Assembly (NCBI GenBank): GCA_028865545.1
Contig: JAGWJY010000001.1
Coordinates: forward strand, 62,001-126,000
Source: Alphaproteobacteria bacterium
Lineage (GTDB): Bacteria > Pseudomonadota > Alphaproteobacteria > Micropepsales > Micropepsaceae
Reading direction: 5' to 3'
DNA length: 64,000 nucleotides
The translations under genes and the position numbers were made by a program. Shown here one piece after another: positions 17,868 through 26,281 of this stretch. Under the pieces are notes generated by a model. That model made no database searches and was not told the origin of the DNA. It saw only the letters and a list, made by a program, of their open reading frames with translations. The first letter of the stretch is position 1; the number at the start of each line of letters is the position of its first letter.

Positions 17868-18439
17868 GCGGCCGTCTCGCGGCGCGGGCGGGTGTGGGCC
17901 AGACCCGCGCGCAGATAGACATAACCGGTCGCCACCGTCAGGCCGGCAGCCACCCACAAGGCCACATAGGCGAAGGCCAGCGCACCGGGCACGATCTTGT
18001 CGGCCATGGGCCCGAGGATCATCGCGCCGATGGCGATCATCTGAATGGTCGTCTTGATCTTGGCGAAAAAGCTGACGGGTACGCTGACATCAGCGCCCGC
18101 CAGGAATTCGCGCAGGCCGGAGACCAGGATTTCACGCGCCAGGATCACCAAAGCCGGCACCAGCTTCCAACCGTCGAAGCTGCCGCCCGCCACCAGCATC
18201 ATCAGCGCCACGCCCACCAGAATCTTGTCGGCGATGGGATCGAGCATGCGGCCGAAATCGCTGCCGGCGTTGAGTTTTCGCGCCGCCAGGCCGTCGAGCG
18301 CGTCGCTCAGGCCGGCAATCGTGAAGACGGCGAACGCAATGAGCCGCGCCGTCATGCCGGGCAGGGCAAAAGCGATGGCAAAGACCGGCACCAATGCGAT
18401 GCGCAGGACGGTGAGGATGTTGGGCAGACCTACCAGCAT
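17864..18439 (-). CDS. pgsA: CDP-diacylglycerol-glycerol-3-phosphate 3-phosphatidyltransferase
   Basis: Catalyses the first committed step of phosphatidylglycerol synthesis in the inner membrane. It has 191 residues and about four to five membrane segments. The CDP-alcohol phosphotransferase motif is complete: DGLAAR...GSDFGRMLDPIADK (DGx2ARx8Gx3Dx3D). It overlaps moaD by four bases and lies 18 bp after uvrC, the uvrC-pgsA-moaD-moaE order conserved in many Alphaproteobacteria. Confidence 0.97.
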   Translation of the reverse strand: MLVGLPNILTVLRIALVPVFAIAFALPGMTARLIAFAVFTIAGLSDALDGLAARKLNAGSDFGRMLDPIADKILVGVALMMLVAGGSFDGWKLVPALVILAREILVSGLREFLAGADVSVPVSFFAKIKTTIQMIAIGAMILGPMADKIVPGALAFAYVALWVAAGLTVATGYVYLRAGLAHTRPRRETAA

Positions 18440-18457
18440 AATGATTTCTATACGCGT

Positions 18458-20338
18458 TCAACCGGCCGGGTGGAAGAAGTCATAGATTTTCTTGGCCAAT
18501 GTCCCAGAAACGCCCGACACGCTTTCGATGTCGGCCAGGCTGGCGCCGGCGACGGCCCGGGCCGAGCCGAAATGCTGCAGCAGCGCGCGTTTGCGGGAAG
18601 CGCCGACGCCGGCGATCTCGTCCAGAGGATTGGCGCCAATGGCCTTTGAGCGCTTTTTGCGATGGCTGCCGATGGCAAAGCGGTGAGCCTCGTCGCGCAG
18701 CCGCTGCAGATAGTAGAGCACGGGGCTCTTCTGATCGAGCCGGAAAGGCGGCTTCCCGGGCTGGTGGAGGTGTTCGTAGCCTGCGTCGCGCTCCGCCCCC
18801 TTGGAGATGGCGACCAAGGCCACGTCCTCCACTCCCAGATCGGCGAAGACCTGGCAGGCGACGGCCAGTTGGCCCGGGCCGCCGTCGATCAAAGCCACGT
18901 CCGGCCGCTTGGCTTTCGTGTCCTCGTCTTCCTTCATCAGGCGCGAGAAGCGACGCGTCAGCACCTCGCGCATCATGGCGTAGTCGTCGCCGGGTGTCAG
19001 TTCAGCGGTCTTGATGTTGAATTTGCGATACTCGCCCTTTTCGAAGCCATCGGGGCCCGCCACGATCATGCCGCCGACCGCGTGGCCTCCCTGGATGTGC
19101 GAATTGTCATAAACCTCGATGCGCTTCGGCGGTGTATCCAGGCCGAAGACTTCCGCCACGCCATCGAGCAGTTCGCGCTGCGCCGCGTTCTCCGCCATGC
19201 GCCGGCCGAGTTGTTCGCGGGCATTGGTCAGCGCCATTTCCACCAGATCGCGCTTCTCGCCGCGCTCGGGCACGGCGATTTGCACCTTGCGCTCGGCGCG
19301 CAGCGTCAGTGCTTCGGCGAGCAATTCGCGGTTGGGGATATCCTCGGACAGCAGAATAAGCGACGGCGCCAAGCGTTCGTCATAAAACTGGCCGATGAAG
19401 GCTTCCAGCACCTCGCCGGTGGAGAGTTCGGCGGTGTGGCGTGGGAAATAGGGGCGGTTGCCCCAGTTCTGCCCGGCGCGGAAGAAGAACACCTGCACGC
19501 AAGTCTCGCCGCCCTGGTTGAACGCGGCGAAGAGATCGGCTTCGGCGAAACCCGACGGATTGATGCCCTGCACCGACTGCACCTGGTTCATGGCGCGCAC
19601 ACGGTCGCGCAAGCGTGCCGCGCGCTCGAAGTCGAGCGTCTCGGCCGCGGCCTCCATGTCTTTCACCAGCTGCGCCTGCACCGCCCGGCTTTTGCCGGCG
19701 AGGAAGCGTTCCGCTTCGTCCACCAGTTCCTGATAGGCCGCCTCGTCGATGCGCCCGACGCACGGCGCCGCGCAGCGTTTGATCTGGAACAACAGACACG
19801 GGCGCGTGCGCGACTCGAATACCGAATCCGAACAGGAGCGCAGCAGAAAAGCGCGCTGCAAGGTGTTGAGCGTGCGGTTGACGGCGCCGGTGTTGGCGAA
19901 CGGTCCGAAATAGATGCCTTTGGCGGTCTTGGCGCCACGATGTTTGAGAAGCTGCGGAAAGGCGTGGTCCTGGCGCACCAGGATGTTGGGAAAGGATTTG
20001 TCGTCGCGGAAGGAGACGTTGTAACGCGGCTTCAACCGCTTGATCAGGTTCGATTCCAACAGCAGGGCTTCGGTTTCCGATGCCGTAGTGACGAACAGCA
20101 TCTCCACCGTCTCACAGATCATGCGGGCGATGCGCTCGGTGTGTCCGCCGGACTTGGCATAGGACGCGACGCGTTTCTTCAGGCTCTTGGCCTTGCCGAC
20201 GTACAACACGTCGCCCTTGGCATCGAGCATGCGATAGACGCCGGGCGCATCCGGCAGGGTCTTCACATAGGCGGCGATGCGCGCGATGCCCGTGAGAGCT
20301 GCGTCGGCCGGTTCGATCGTGTCGTCCTCGTTCGCCAT
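18458..20338 (-). CDS. uvrC: Excinuclease ABC subunit C
   Basis: The 626-residue dual-incision nuclease of nucleotide excision repair. In order: a GIY-YIG domain (PGVYRMLDAKGDVLYVGKAKSLKKRV, about 34-60), a Cys cluster region, a UVR motif (about 215-250, LDFERAARLRDRVRAM), the RNase H-like endonuclease domain with IDGGPGQL, and C-terminal HhH motifs (IAGVGASRKRALLQHFGS). UvrB is encoded at 50.3-52.6 kb in this window; uvrA is not seen. Confidence 0.97.
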   Translation of the reverse strand: MANEDDTIEPADAALTGIARIAAYVKTLPDAPGVYRMLDAKGDVLYVGKAKSLKKRVASYAKSGGHTERIARMICETVEMLFVTTASETEALLLESNLIKRLKPRYNVSFRDDKSFPNILVRQDHAFPQLLKHRGAKTAKGIYFGPFANTGAVNRTLNTLQRAFLLRSCSDSVFESRTRPCLLFQIKRCAAPCVGRIDEAAYQELVDEAERFLAGKSRAVQAQLVKDMEAAAETLDFERAARLRDRVRAMNQVQSVQGINPSGFAEADLFAAFNQGGETCVQVFFFRAGQNWGNRPYFPRHTAELSTGEVLEAFIGQFYDERLAPSLILLSEDIPNRELLAEALTLRAERKVQIAVPERGEKRDLVEMALTNAREQLGRRMAENAAQRELLDGVAEVFGLDTPPKRIEVYDNSHIQGGHAVGGMIVAGPDGFEKGEYRKFNIKTAELTPGDDYAMMREVLTRRFSRLMKEDEDTKAKRPDVALIDGGPGQLAVACQVFADLGVEDVALVAISKGAERDAGYEHLHQPGKPPFRLDQKSPVLYYLQRLRDEAHRFAIGSHRKKRSKAIGANPLDEIAGVGASRKRALLQHFGSARAVAGASLADIESVSGVSGTLAKKIYDFFHPAG

Positions 20339-20391
20339 GGCGCTGATATAATGCTTCTGTCAGATTGTCACAAAGTCAGGGCGAGGGCGCC

Positions 20392-21462
20392 ATGCTGATC
20401 TTCAGGCAATTGTTCGATTCCGCATCGTCGACCTACACCTATCTTCTGGGCGACAGCCAGAGCCGCGAAGCGTTGCTGATCGATCCCGTCTTCGAACAGG
20501 TGCGCCGCGACGGCGCACTGGTCGAGGAACTCGGGCTTATGCTGACGACGACGCTCGATACCCATGTTCATGCCGATCATGTGACTGGCGCCTGGCTACT
20601 CAAGCAGCGCACCGGCAGCGCCATCGCCTTGTCGCGGGAAGCCGGGGCGCAGGGCGCTGATCGCCATCTGGCGCATGGCGATAAGATCCCGTTCGGCAGC
20701 CGCTATCTCCAGGTGCGCGCCACGCCGGGGCACACCAATGGCTGCCTGAGCTTCGTCCTCGATAACGAGACGCTGGCCTTCACCGGCGATTGCCTGCTGA
20801 TCCGCGGCTGCGGCCGCACCGATTTCCAACAAGGCAGCGCGCACACGATGTTTGCCTCGATCAAAAGCCAGATTTTCACGCTGCCCGACGAGTGCCTGCT
20901 TTATCCCGCGCATGACTATCGCGGCCTGACGGCGACGAGCGTGGCGGAGGAGCGCCGCTACAATCCGCGGCTGGGCGGGCAATTGAGCGAAGAGGATTTC
21001 GCGCTCTACATGAACAATCTCCATCTGCCGCATCCCAAGAAGATGGACGCCGCGGTTCCGGCCAACCTCAAATGCGGCCGACCGGAGGGCGATGTGCCTT
21101 CCACTGATCCCGATTGGGCGCCGCTCACCTACACCTTCGCGGGCGTGTGGGAGGTGCAACCGCACTGGCTCGAAGAGAACTCCGCATCGGTGCAGGTGCT
21201 TGACGTGCGCGAGCGCGAGGAATTCGACGGCCCGCTCGGGCACATTGCCGGCGCGATGCTGGTGCCGCTTGGCACATTGAAAGAGTCTCTTGCGGCGTTC
21301 GACAGAGAACGGCCCATCGTGGCGGTGTGCCGCGCGGGCGGCCGATCGGCTCAGGCGACGAACGTCCTGGTTCAAGCGGGCTTTGCCAAGGTTGCCAATC
21401 TTTCCGGCGGAATGCTGCGCTGGCGGGCCGAAGGCCGTACCGTCGTCGGCGGGAGCGTGTAG
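20392..21462 (+). CDS. Persulfide dioxygenase-rhodanese fusion (ETHE1-like MBL hydrolase)
   Basis: A 356-residue two-domain protein starting at ATG 20392 (MLIFRQLFDSASSTY). The N-terminal metallo-beta-lactamase domain has THVHADHVTGAW (about 59-70), a His in TPGHTNGC and the Asp/His of TGDCLLIRGCGRTDFQ and YPAHDY, the ETHE1 persulfide dioxygenase pattern. The C-terminal rhodanese domain (about 255-350) has the active Cys in AVCRAGGRSAQ. Such fusions oxidise glutathione persulfide and move sulfane sulfur during sulfide detoxification; this is family knowledge, not shown here. Confidence 0.85.
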   Translation: MLIFRQLFDSASSTYTYLLGDSQSREALLIDPVFEQVRRDGALVEELGLMLTTTLDTHVHADHVTGAWLLKQRTGSAIALSREAGAQGADRHLAHGDKIPFGSRYLQVRATPGHTNGCLSFVLDNETLAFTGDCLLIRGCGRTDFQQGSAHTMFASIKSQIFTLPDECLLYPAHDYRGLTATSVAEERRYNPRLGGQLSEEDFALYMNNLHLPHPKKMDAAVPANLKCGRPEGDVPSTDPDWAPLTYTFAGVWEVQPHWLEENSASVQVLDVREREEFDGPLGHIAGAMLVPLGTLKESLAAFDRERPIVAVCRAGGRSAQATNVLVQAGFAKVANLSGGMLRWRAEGRTVVGGSV

Positions 21463-21507
21463 CGACCCGCGCAGCGCTTCCAGGCAAATCGACGTTCGAG
21501 GCCCTGC

Positions 21508-22902
21508 TTACGCGGCCACCGAGGCGGAGCCGCCGGCGTCGGCGATGGCCATGCAGCGCAAGGCGGGAAACGCAATTTTGACGGCGGTCCCCTTGCCCGG
21601 TTCGCTGCTGATGGAAAATTCCGCGCCATGCAATTCGGCGAGCCGTTTGCAGATGGGAAGGCCGAGACCCGTGCCTTCGGTCTCACGCTTCAGCGGGCTC
21701 GCAATGCGGCCAAAAGGCTGCAAGGCGAGCGGGATGTCCTCCGCCTTCATGCCGATACCGGTGTCGCGGACGACCAGATCAATTCCGCCATCCACCGCGA
21801 GGGAAGCCTCAATCGAAACATTTTTGTCTGGCGGGGTGAATTTGATCGCGTTATCGACGAGATTGAACAACAGCTGACGAATCTTTCCCTCGTCGGCACG
21901 CAGCAGCGGCAGGCGAGGCGGGATCGCGACGTCCAGCGTCAGCGCAGCCTCCCGTGCCGCAGGCGCCATGACATCGAGACAGGTATTGGCAACCGCGGAA
22001 AGGTCCACGTCGCTTTCGTTCATTTCCAGCTTGCCGGCTTCACCTTGAGACAGTTGGAGAATTTCGACGATAAGCGTCAGAAGATGGCGCCCGCTGGTAT
22101 GCACGTGCCCGGCATATTCCCTGTACCGGTCGTTGCCGAGGGGGCCGAAAAGTTGTTCGCGTATCGCTTCCGAAAAGCCCAGGATCGCGTTCAACGGAGT
22201 CCGCAATTCGTGGCTCAGCTGGGCGAGCGTGGACCATTTCTCCGTTCGCGCGTTGTCGCGCTCGATGCGGGCCTGTGTCAGCGAATCTTGCAGCGTTTCA
22301 TTGTCGACCTGAAGTTCGATGGTCCGCCCTATCGATATGGACAGATTTGTCGCGGCGAGCCCAAGACCGGGAAGATAGAGCAGCATCAATCCGCCGTTCG
22401 CCGCAATGTAATAGTTCGGGTGCATGAGCGAAACGATTGCGAGCGGCGCGATGAACGGGATGGCGTAGGCAAGAAACGCGGGCGGATAGGGCGCATATGT
22501 CATCAAGGCGCCGGCGGTCATGCCCGCTGCCACGAGCATCATGAGAACGAATTGGCTCGTTTGGCCCCAGATGGGAAAGGCGACGCAGAGACCGCCCCAA
22601 ATCAGTCCGGATGTGAACGACCCGATACAGAAGTAGCGCGCCCATCTCGTACCACACTGAGCGGCCGCAGCGTTCTGCTTAAAGCGCCGGTGAAGCAGTG
22701 TGCGGAGTCCGGCAACCAAAGCGGTCGCGGCAAGCCAGCCGGTAAGAAGCGGATGCGGGAACGAGCCCCATAGGAGCAGGGCAACAACGGCTGCGACCGC
22801 GAGATTGGCCGGGGCCGCGAAGCGCGCGCGATAAAGCAGCCGGAGCTTCTCGGCCAATATCCGATCCGAGCGGTCTTCTACGGCCAGGGGTGGCATGATC
22901 AT
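21508..22902 (-). CDS. Membrane sensor histidine kinase
   Basis: A 464-residue protein. The N-terminal half contains about six hydrophobic segments (from about residue 30 to 205) with no recognisable periplasmic sensor, resembling integral-membrane sensor modules. The kinase core follows: H-box LSHELRTPLNAILGFSEAI (about 232-250), N-box NLVDNAIKFTP, G-boxes DTGIGMKAED and GTGLGLPI. No response regulator is adjacent, so it is an orphan. The extreme C-terminus (ADAGGSASVAA) is non-conserved. Confidence 0.88.
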   Translation of the reverse strand: MIMPPLAVEDRSDRILAEKLRLLYRARFAAPANLAVAAVVALLLWGSFPHPLLTGWLAATALVAGLRTLLHRRFKQNAAAAQCGTRWARYFCIGSFTSGLIWGGLCVAFPIWGQTSQFVLMMLVAAGMTAGALMTYAPYPPAFLAYAIPFIAPLAIVSLMHPNYYIAANGGLMLLYLPGLGLAATNLSISIGRTIELQVDNETLQDSLTQARIERDNARTEKWSTLAQLSHELRTPLNAILGFSEAIREQLFGPLGNDRYREYAGHVHTSGRHLLTLIVEILQLSQGEAGKLEMNESDVDLSAVANTCLDVMAPAAREAALTLDVAIPPRLPLLRADEGKIRQLLFNLVDNAIKFTPPDKNVSIEASLAVDGGIDLVVRDTGIGMKAEDIPLALQPFGRIASPLKRETEGTGLGLPICKRLAELHGAEFSISSEPGKGTAVKIAFPALRCMAIADAGGSASVAA

Positions 22903-23033
22903 GCGTCACTCCGGCGTGGAGCGCGGAGGCGCACACGCAAAACTGCTACTTAGAGTACGCATTCGATGTTTAATGCACGGTAAATGATACGTTTGCCGTG
23001 CCTGGCCGGCCGTGCGGCGTTAGCGGCGAGGCG

Positions 23034-23438
23034 TTAAGGCCGCTCCCGTTCTATCTCGACCCCGGCGGATTCCGCGCCAGGGAGAGCGTGCAGTTTTTCG
23101 ACGCGCACGCGGGCGCGCTTGACCCTTATGTCCTCGAAGCAGAGTGCGGCAATACGCTCCGCCATGGTTTCCGCCAGATTGATATGGCCCTTGCCGACCA
23201 GGCCTCGGATCTTCTTGGTGATGGCTTCGTAATCGACGACCTTTTCGAGGCGATCTTCGAGCACCACGGCGTCTTCCACCGCCAGGTCCACGTTGATGCG
23301 CACCGGCTGAAGCTTGCCCTTCTCGTGACCGTGGATACCGATCTGCGCCAGCAATTCGAGATCACGGATGAAGACGTGACGGATCGCCTGCGCCGAATCG
23401 GCGATGTGGAGGGGCTGCACGTTGCTCGGTGTGCTCAT
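23034..23438 (-). CDS. folB: Dihydroneopterin aldolase
   Basis: A folate-pathway enzyme making 6-hydroxymethyl-dihydropterin. The 134-residue protein starts at ATG 23438 (MSTPSNVQPLH); the long track ORF upstream is inside the neighbouring SDR gene. Family features are IRDLELLAQIGIHGHEKGKLQPVRINVDL, the VVDYEAI segment and the Lys-containing KRARVRVEKLHAL. It is two bases downstream of a pteridine-reductase-like SDR, a functional pairing in pterin metabolism. Confidence 0.92.
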   Translation of the reverse strand: MSTPSNVQPLHIADSAQAIRHVFIRDLELLAQIGIHGHEKGKLQPVRINVDLAVEDAVVLEDRLEKVVDYEAITKKIRGLVGKGHINLAETMAERIAALCFEDIRVKRARVRVEKLHALPGAESAGVEIERERP

Positions 23439-23440
23439 TT

Positions 23441-24202
23441 CTATTCCTTCACGCCGACATCGGGCGTCTGCCAGATCAGATGTTGTCCTCCGTCGACGGC
23501 GATCATTTGACCCGTAACGGCACTGGCTTCCAACAGATAGCGCACGCCGTCGCAAACGTCCTGAGGTTCGGCGCCGCGGCCCAAGACGGTGGCTTCGCGC
23601 TGACGGGCGAAATCGGCCTGGGACTGGCGCGCATTGATGATGGTGGGGCCGGGGCCCACGGCGTTGACCCGGACGCGCGGCGCCAGGGCCTGGGCCAGCG
23701 TCGTGGTCAGCCATTTCAGCCCGGCCTTGGACAGGCTGTAGGAGAGGAATTGCGGCGTCGGCTTCAGCACACGCTGATCGATGATGTTGACGATGGCGCC
23801 GTGCCCGTCGCGCGGCACCTGACGGGCGAAAGCCTGCGACAGCACGAAGGGCGCCCGCAGATTGGTTTCCATATGCGCGTCCCAGCTCTCACGGGTGACG
23901 CTGTACCAGCTGTCGTTCTCAAACAACGAAGCGCTGTTGACCAAGGCGGTGAGCGGGCCGATCTCCGCGGCCGCGCGCTCGACCAGCGCTGCCGTCTCGC
24001 TTTCGCGGCTGAGATCGGCTTTCAGCAGCGCCACTTTTACACCGTTGGTTGCCGCATCGGCCGCCGTGGCGCGCGCTTCCTTCTCCGAGGCATGGTAGTG
24101 GAGCGCGATTGTCCAGCCGTGACGTGCCAGGTCCAGCACGATGGCGCGACCCAGCCTTTTCGCGGCGCCGGTGACGAGAACGGTTTTGGCTTGCGTGGTC
24201 AT
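23441..24202 (-). CDS. SDR-family oxidoreductase, pteridine reductase-like
   Basis: A 253-residue classical SDR. The cofactor motif is TGAAKRLGRAIVLDL, the variant (TGxxxRxG) typical of pteridine reductases such as FolM and PTR1. NSAS replaces NNAS, and the catalytic region is YSLSKAGLKWLT (Tyr-x3-Lys). Adjacent folB supports a role in reducing dihydrofolate or dihydropterin, which is inference from context. Confidence 0.82.
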   Translation of the reverse strand: MTTQAKTVLVTGAAKRLGRAIVLDLARHGWTIALHYHASEKEARATAADAATNGVKVALLKADLSRESETAALVERAAAEIGPLTALVNSASLFENDSWYSVTRESWDAHMETNLRAPFVLSQAFARQVPRDGHGAIVNIIDQRVLKPTPQFLSYSLSKAGLKWLTTTLAQALAPRVRVNAVGPGPTIINARQSQADFARQREATVLGRGAEPQDVCDGVRYLLEASAVTGQMIAVDGGQHLIWQTPDVGVKE

Positions 24203-24256
24203 GGAAAGAGATTAGCGAATCTTTGTCGCCTTGACCTCTCCTTTGTGGGACTGCGC

Positions 24257-25285
24257 CTAGCCGAGAAATCCGACCAGCCGCTTCACGTCCGCCAGAACCG
24301 GTTCCGCAATGGCACTGGCACGTGCCGCGCCGTCCGCCAGGACACGATCGATTTCATCGGGATCGGTCAGCAGCCGGCGCATCTCGGCGGCGATGGGCGT
24401 CAGTTTGGCCACCGCCAAGTCCGCCAGCGCATTCTTGAAGCCGGAGAATTGCTGTCCGGCATAGCGCGCGACCACCTGCGAGCGTGGTTCGTCGGCCAGC
24501 GCCGCATAGATATTAAAGAGGTTTTCCGCCTCGGGACGGCCTTCGAGCCCTTTTTCGGAATCCGGCAGCGGCGCGGGATCGGTCTTCGCTTTGCGGATCT
24601 TCTGGGCAATGGCATCGGCATCGTCGGTCAGGTTGATGCGCGAGTAATCGCTTTCGTCCGACTTCGACATTTTTTTGGCGCCGTCGCGCAGGCTCATGAC
24701 CCGCGTGCCCGGTCCGATGATCACCGGTTCGGGCAGCGGGAAGAAATCCGGCGCCGCAAAATCGTTGTTGAACTTCTGCGCGATATCGCGCGAAAGCTCC
24801 AGATGCTGTTTCTGGTCCTCGCCCACCGGCACATGCGTCGCCTTGTAGACCAGGATGTCGGCGGCCATCAGCACCGGATAGGTGTAGAGCCCGACCGAAG
24901 CGCGTTCCTTGTGCTTGCCGGATTTTTCCTTGAACTGCGTCATGCGATCGAGCCAGCCCAGCCGCGCCACGCAATTGAAGATCCAGGCGAGCTCGGCATG
25001 TGCCGGAACGCGGCTCTGGTTGAAGATCGGCGTCTTCTTCACGTCCACGCCCGCCGCGATATAGGCGGCCGCGACTTCGCGCGTAGACTGCGCCAGCTCG
25101 GCGGGACGGCCATAGCCGACGTCCTGGGTGATGGCGTGCATATCGACGACGCAGAACAGGCACGGCATCTCGTTCTGCATCCGCACCCAGTTCTTGAGCG
25201 CGCCGAGATAATTTCCCAGATGCAGGGTGTTGGTTGGCTGCATGCCGGAGAGGACGAGTTGCTGATGCTTCGGCGTGTCGGTCAT
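24257..25285 (-). CDS. trpS: Tryptophanyl-tRNA synthetase
   Basis: A class I aminoacyl-tRNA synthetase of 342 residues. The start is ATG 25285 ([14 protein letters not shown]). The HIGH-type motif is [13 protein letters not shown] (about 17-29) and the KMSKS motif is exact in [13 protein letters not shown]. The region [16 protein letters not shown] is the usual GEDQxxHxxL. This is the only aminoacyl-tRNA synthetase in the window. Confidence 0.97.
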   Translation of the reverse strand: MTDTPKHQQLVLSGMQPTNTLHLGNYLGALKNWVRMQNEMPCLFCVVDMHAITQDVGYGRPAELAQSTREVAAAYIAAGVDVKKTPIFNQSRVPAHAELAWIFNCVARLGWLDRMTQFKEKSGKHKERASVGLYTYPVLMAADILVYKATHVPVGEDQKQHLELSRDIAQKFNNDFAAPDFFPLPEPVIIGPGTRVMSLRDGAKKMSKSDESDYSRINLTDDADAIAQKIRKAKTDPAPLPDSEKGLEGRPEAENLFNIYAALADEPRSQVVARYAGQQFSGFKNALADLAVAKLTPIAAEMRRLLTDPDEIDRVLADGAARASAIAEPVLADVKRLVGFLG

Positions 25286-25470
25286 GGAGAGGTCCCGGAT
25301 GAGGGGCCGGGTTATGCCGCGAAGCGCCCGCGCCCGCAAGCAGCAGCGGCCACGGCTGGAGCGTCTTCGACGCGCGTCTGAGGCAGAATAGCGCGGGCTT
25401 TTCCTATATTATTGCCCCATGACGCCGGCCGCAGGCCTACAATTCCGCGTTCCCAGCGGGGAGGGCGCCG

Positions 25471-26280
25471 ATGATGAAACACACAGTTCTAAGCGCGGCC
25501 GTTGCGATTGGGCTCGCGAGCATTTTTCAGCAAGCTTACGCCGACCCCGCGGGGGCTTCCGCAGCCCAGACAACCGCGGAGCAGCCCTGGGCGACGGCAC
25601 AGACCATACTCGATGCCACCAAGGCCGATCTGCAGACAGGCGGTCTCCTTGCGGTTGGCGCCCATGTTGCGGACCTCGAACATGCGCTGGCGGACGCCAA
25701 GCAGCCCGCTGCCAGCTCGGGAGCCGACACGGTGTATGTGCTCACGGACGGTCCGACCGAGACCCTGTTAGCCTTGGCGGCCGCGGCGTCTGACAAAAAT
25801 GCTCCGGCAGGACGGAAGGTCGTGGCTTTGAACAATCCCTATCCGGCGATCAGCCTGTATCTCGGTTCCTACTACAACGAGATCGGCAAACCGGAGGAAG
25901 CGTTGCGAGTTCTGGACGCCGGCCTAACGCTGGAGAACTCGACGCTCGGTTTGCATCAGCCGCTTTTGATCAGCGAACGAGGCGCCGCCCTGGCCTCGAT
26001 GAAACGCTGGCCGGATGCGCTTGCGGACTACGACAAGGGCTTGGCTCTCGCGGGCCTCGCAGACAGCGCCCGCGCGCGTCTATACCGCGGTCGGGGCTTC
26101 GCGTTGACGGAACTTGGGCGCCTTGATGAAGCGGAGCAAGCATACCGCGACTCGCTCAAGCTGGCTCCCGGCAACGCGATCGCGCAGCAAGAACTGGATT
26201 ATATCGCCCATCTGCGCGCCGGCGGCGCCGCCGAACCAACGGGCATCACCATGCCGCAGCCCGCGCCGAAATCGCAGTAG
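25471..26280 (+). CDS. Exported tetratricopeptide-repeat protein
   Basis: A 269-residue protein with a signal peptide (MMKHTVLSAAVAIGLASIFQQAYA, cleavage near residue 25) and GGGGAGGG-like ribosome site. Two to three TPR units lie between about 125 and 240, for example GSYYNEIGKPEEALRVLDAGL and GFALTELGRLDEAEQAYRDSLKLAPG. The N-terminal 100 residues match nothing I recognise. It is convergent with glnD, only one base separating them, so it is not part of that operon. Confidence 0.8.
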   Translation: MMKHTVLSAAVAIGLASIFQQAYADPAGASAAQTTAEQPWATAQTILDATKADLQTGGLLAVGAHVADLEHALADAKQPAASSGADTVYVLTDGPTETLLALAAAASDKNAPAGRKVVALNNPYPAISLYLGSYYNEIGKPEEALRVLDAGLTLENSTLGLHQPLLISERGAALASMKRWPDALADYDKGLALAGLADSARARLYRGRGFALTELGRLDEAEQAYRDSLKLAPGNAIAQQELDYIAHLRAGGAAEPTGITMPQPAPKSQ

Positions 26281-26281
26281 A

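Noticed and set aside
18662-20398. 578-codon plus-strand ORF opposite uvrC
   Set aside because: Antisense shadow of uvrC.
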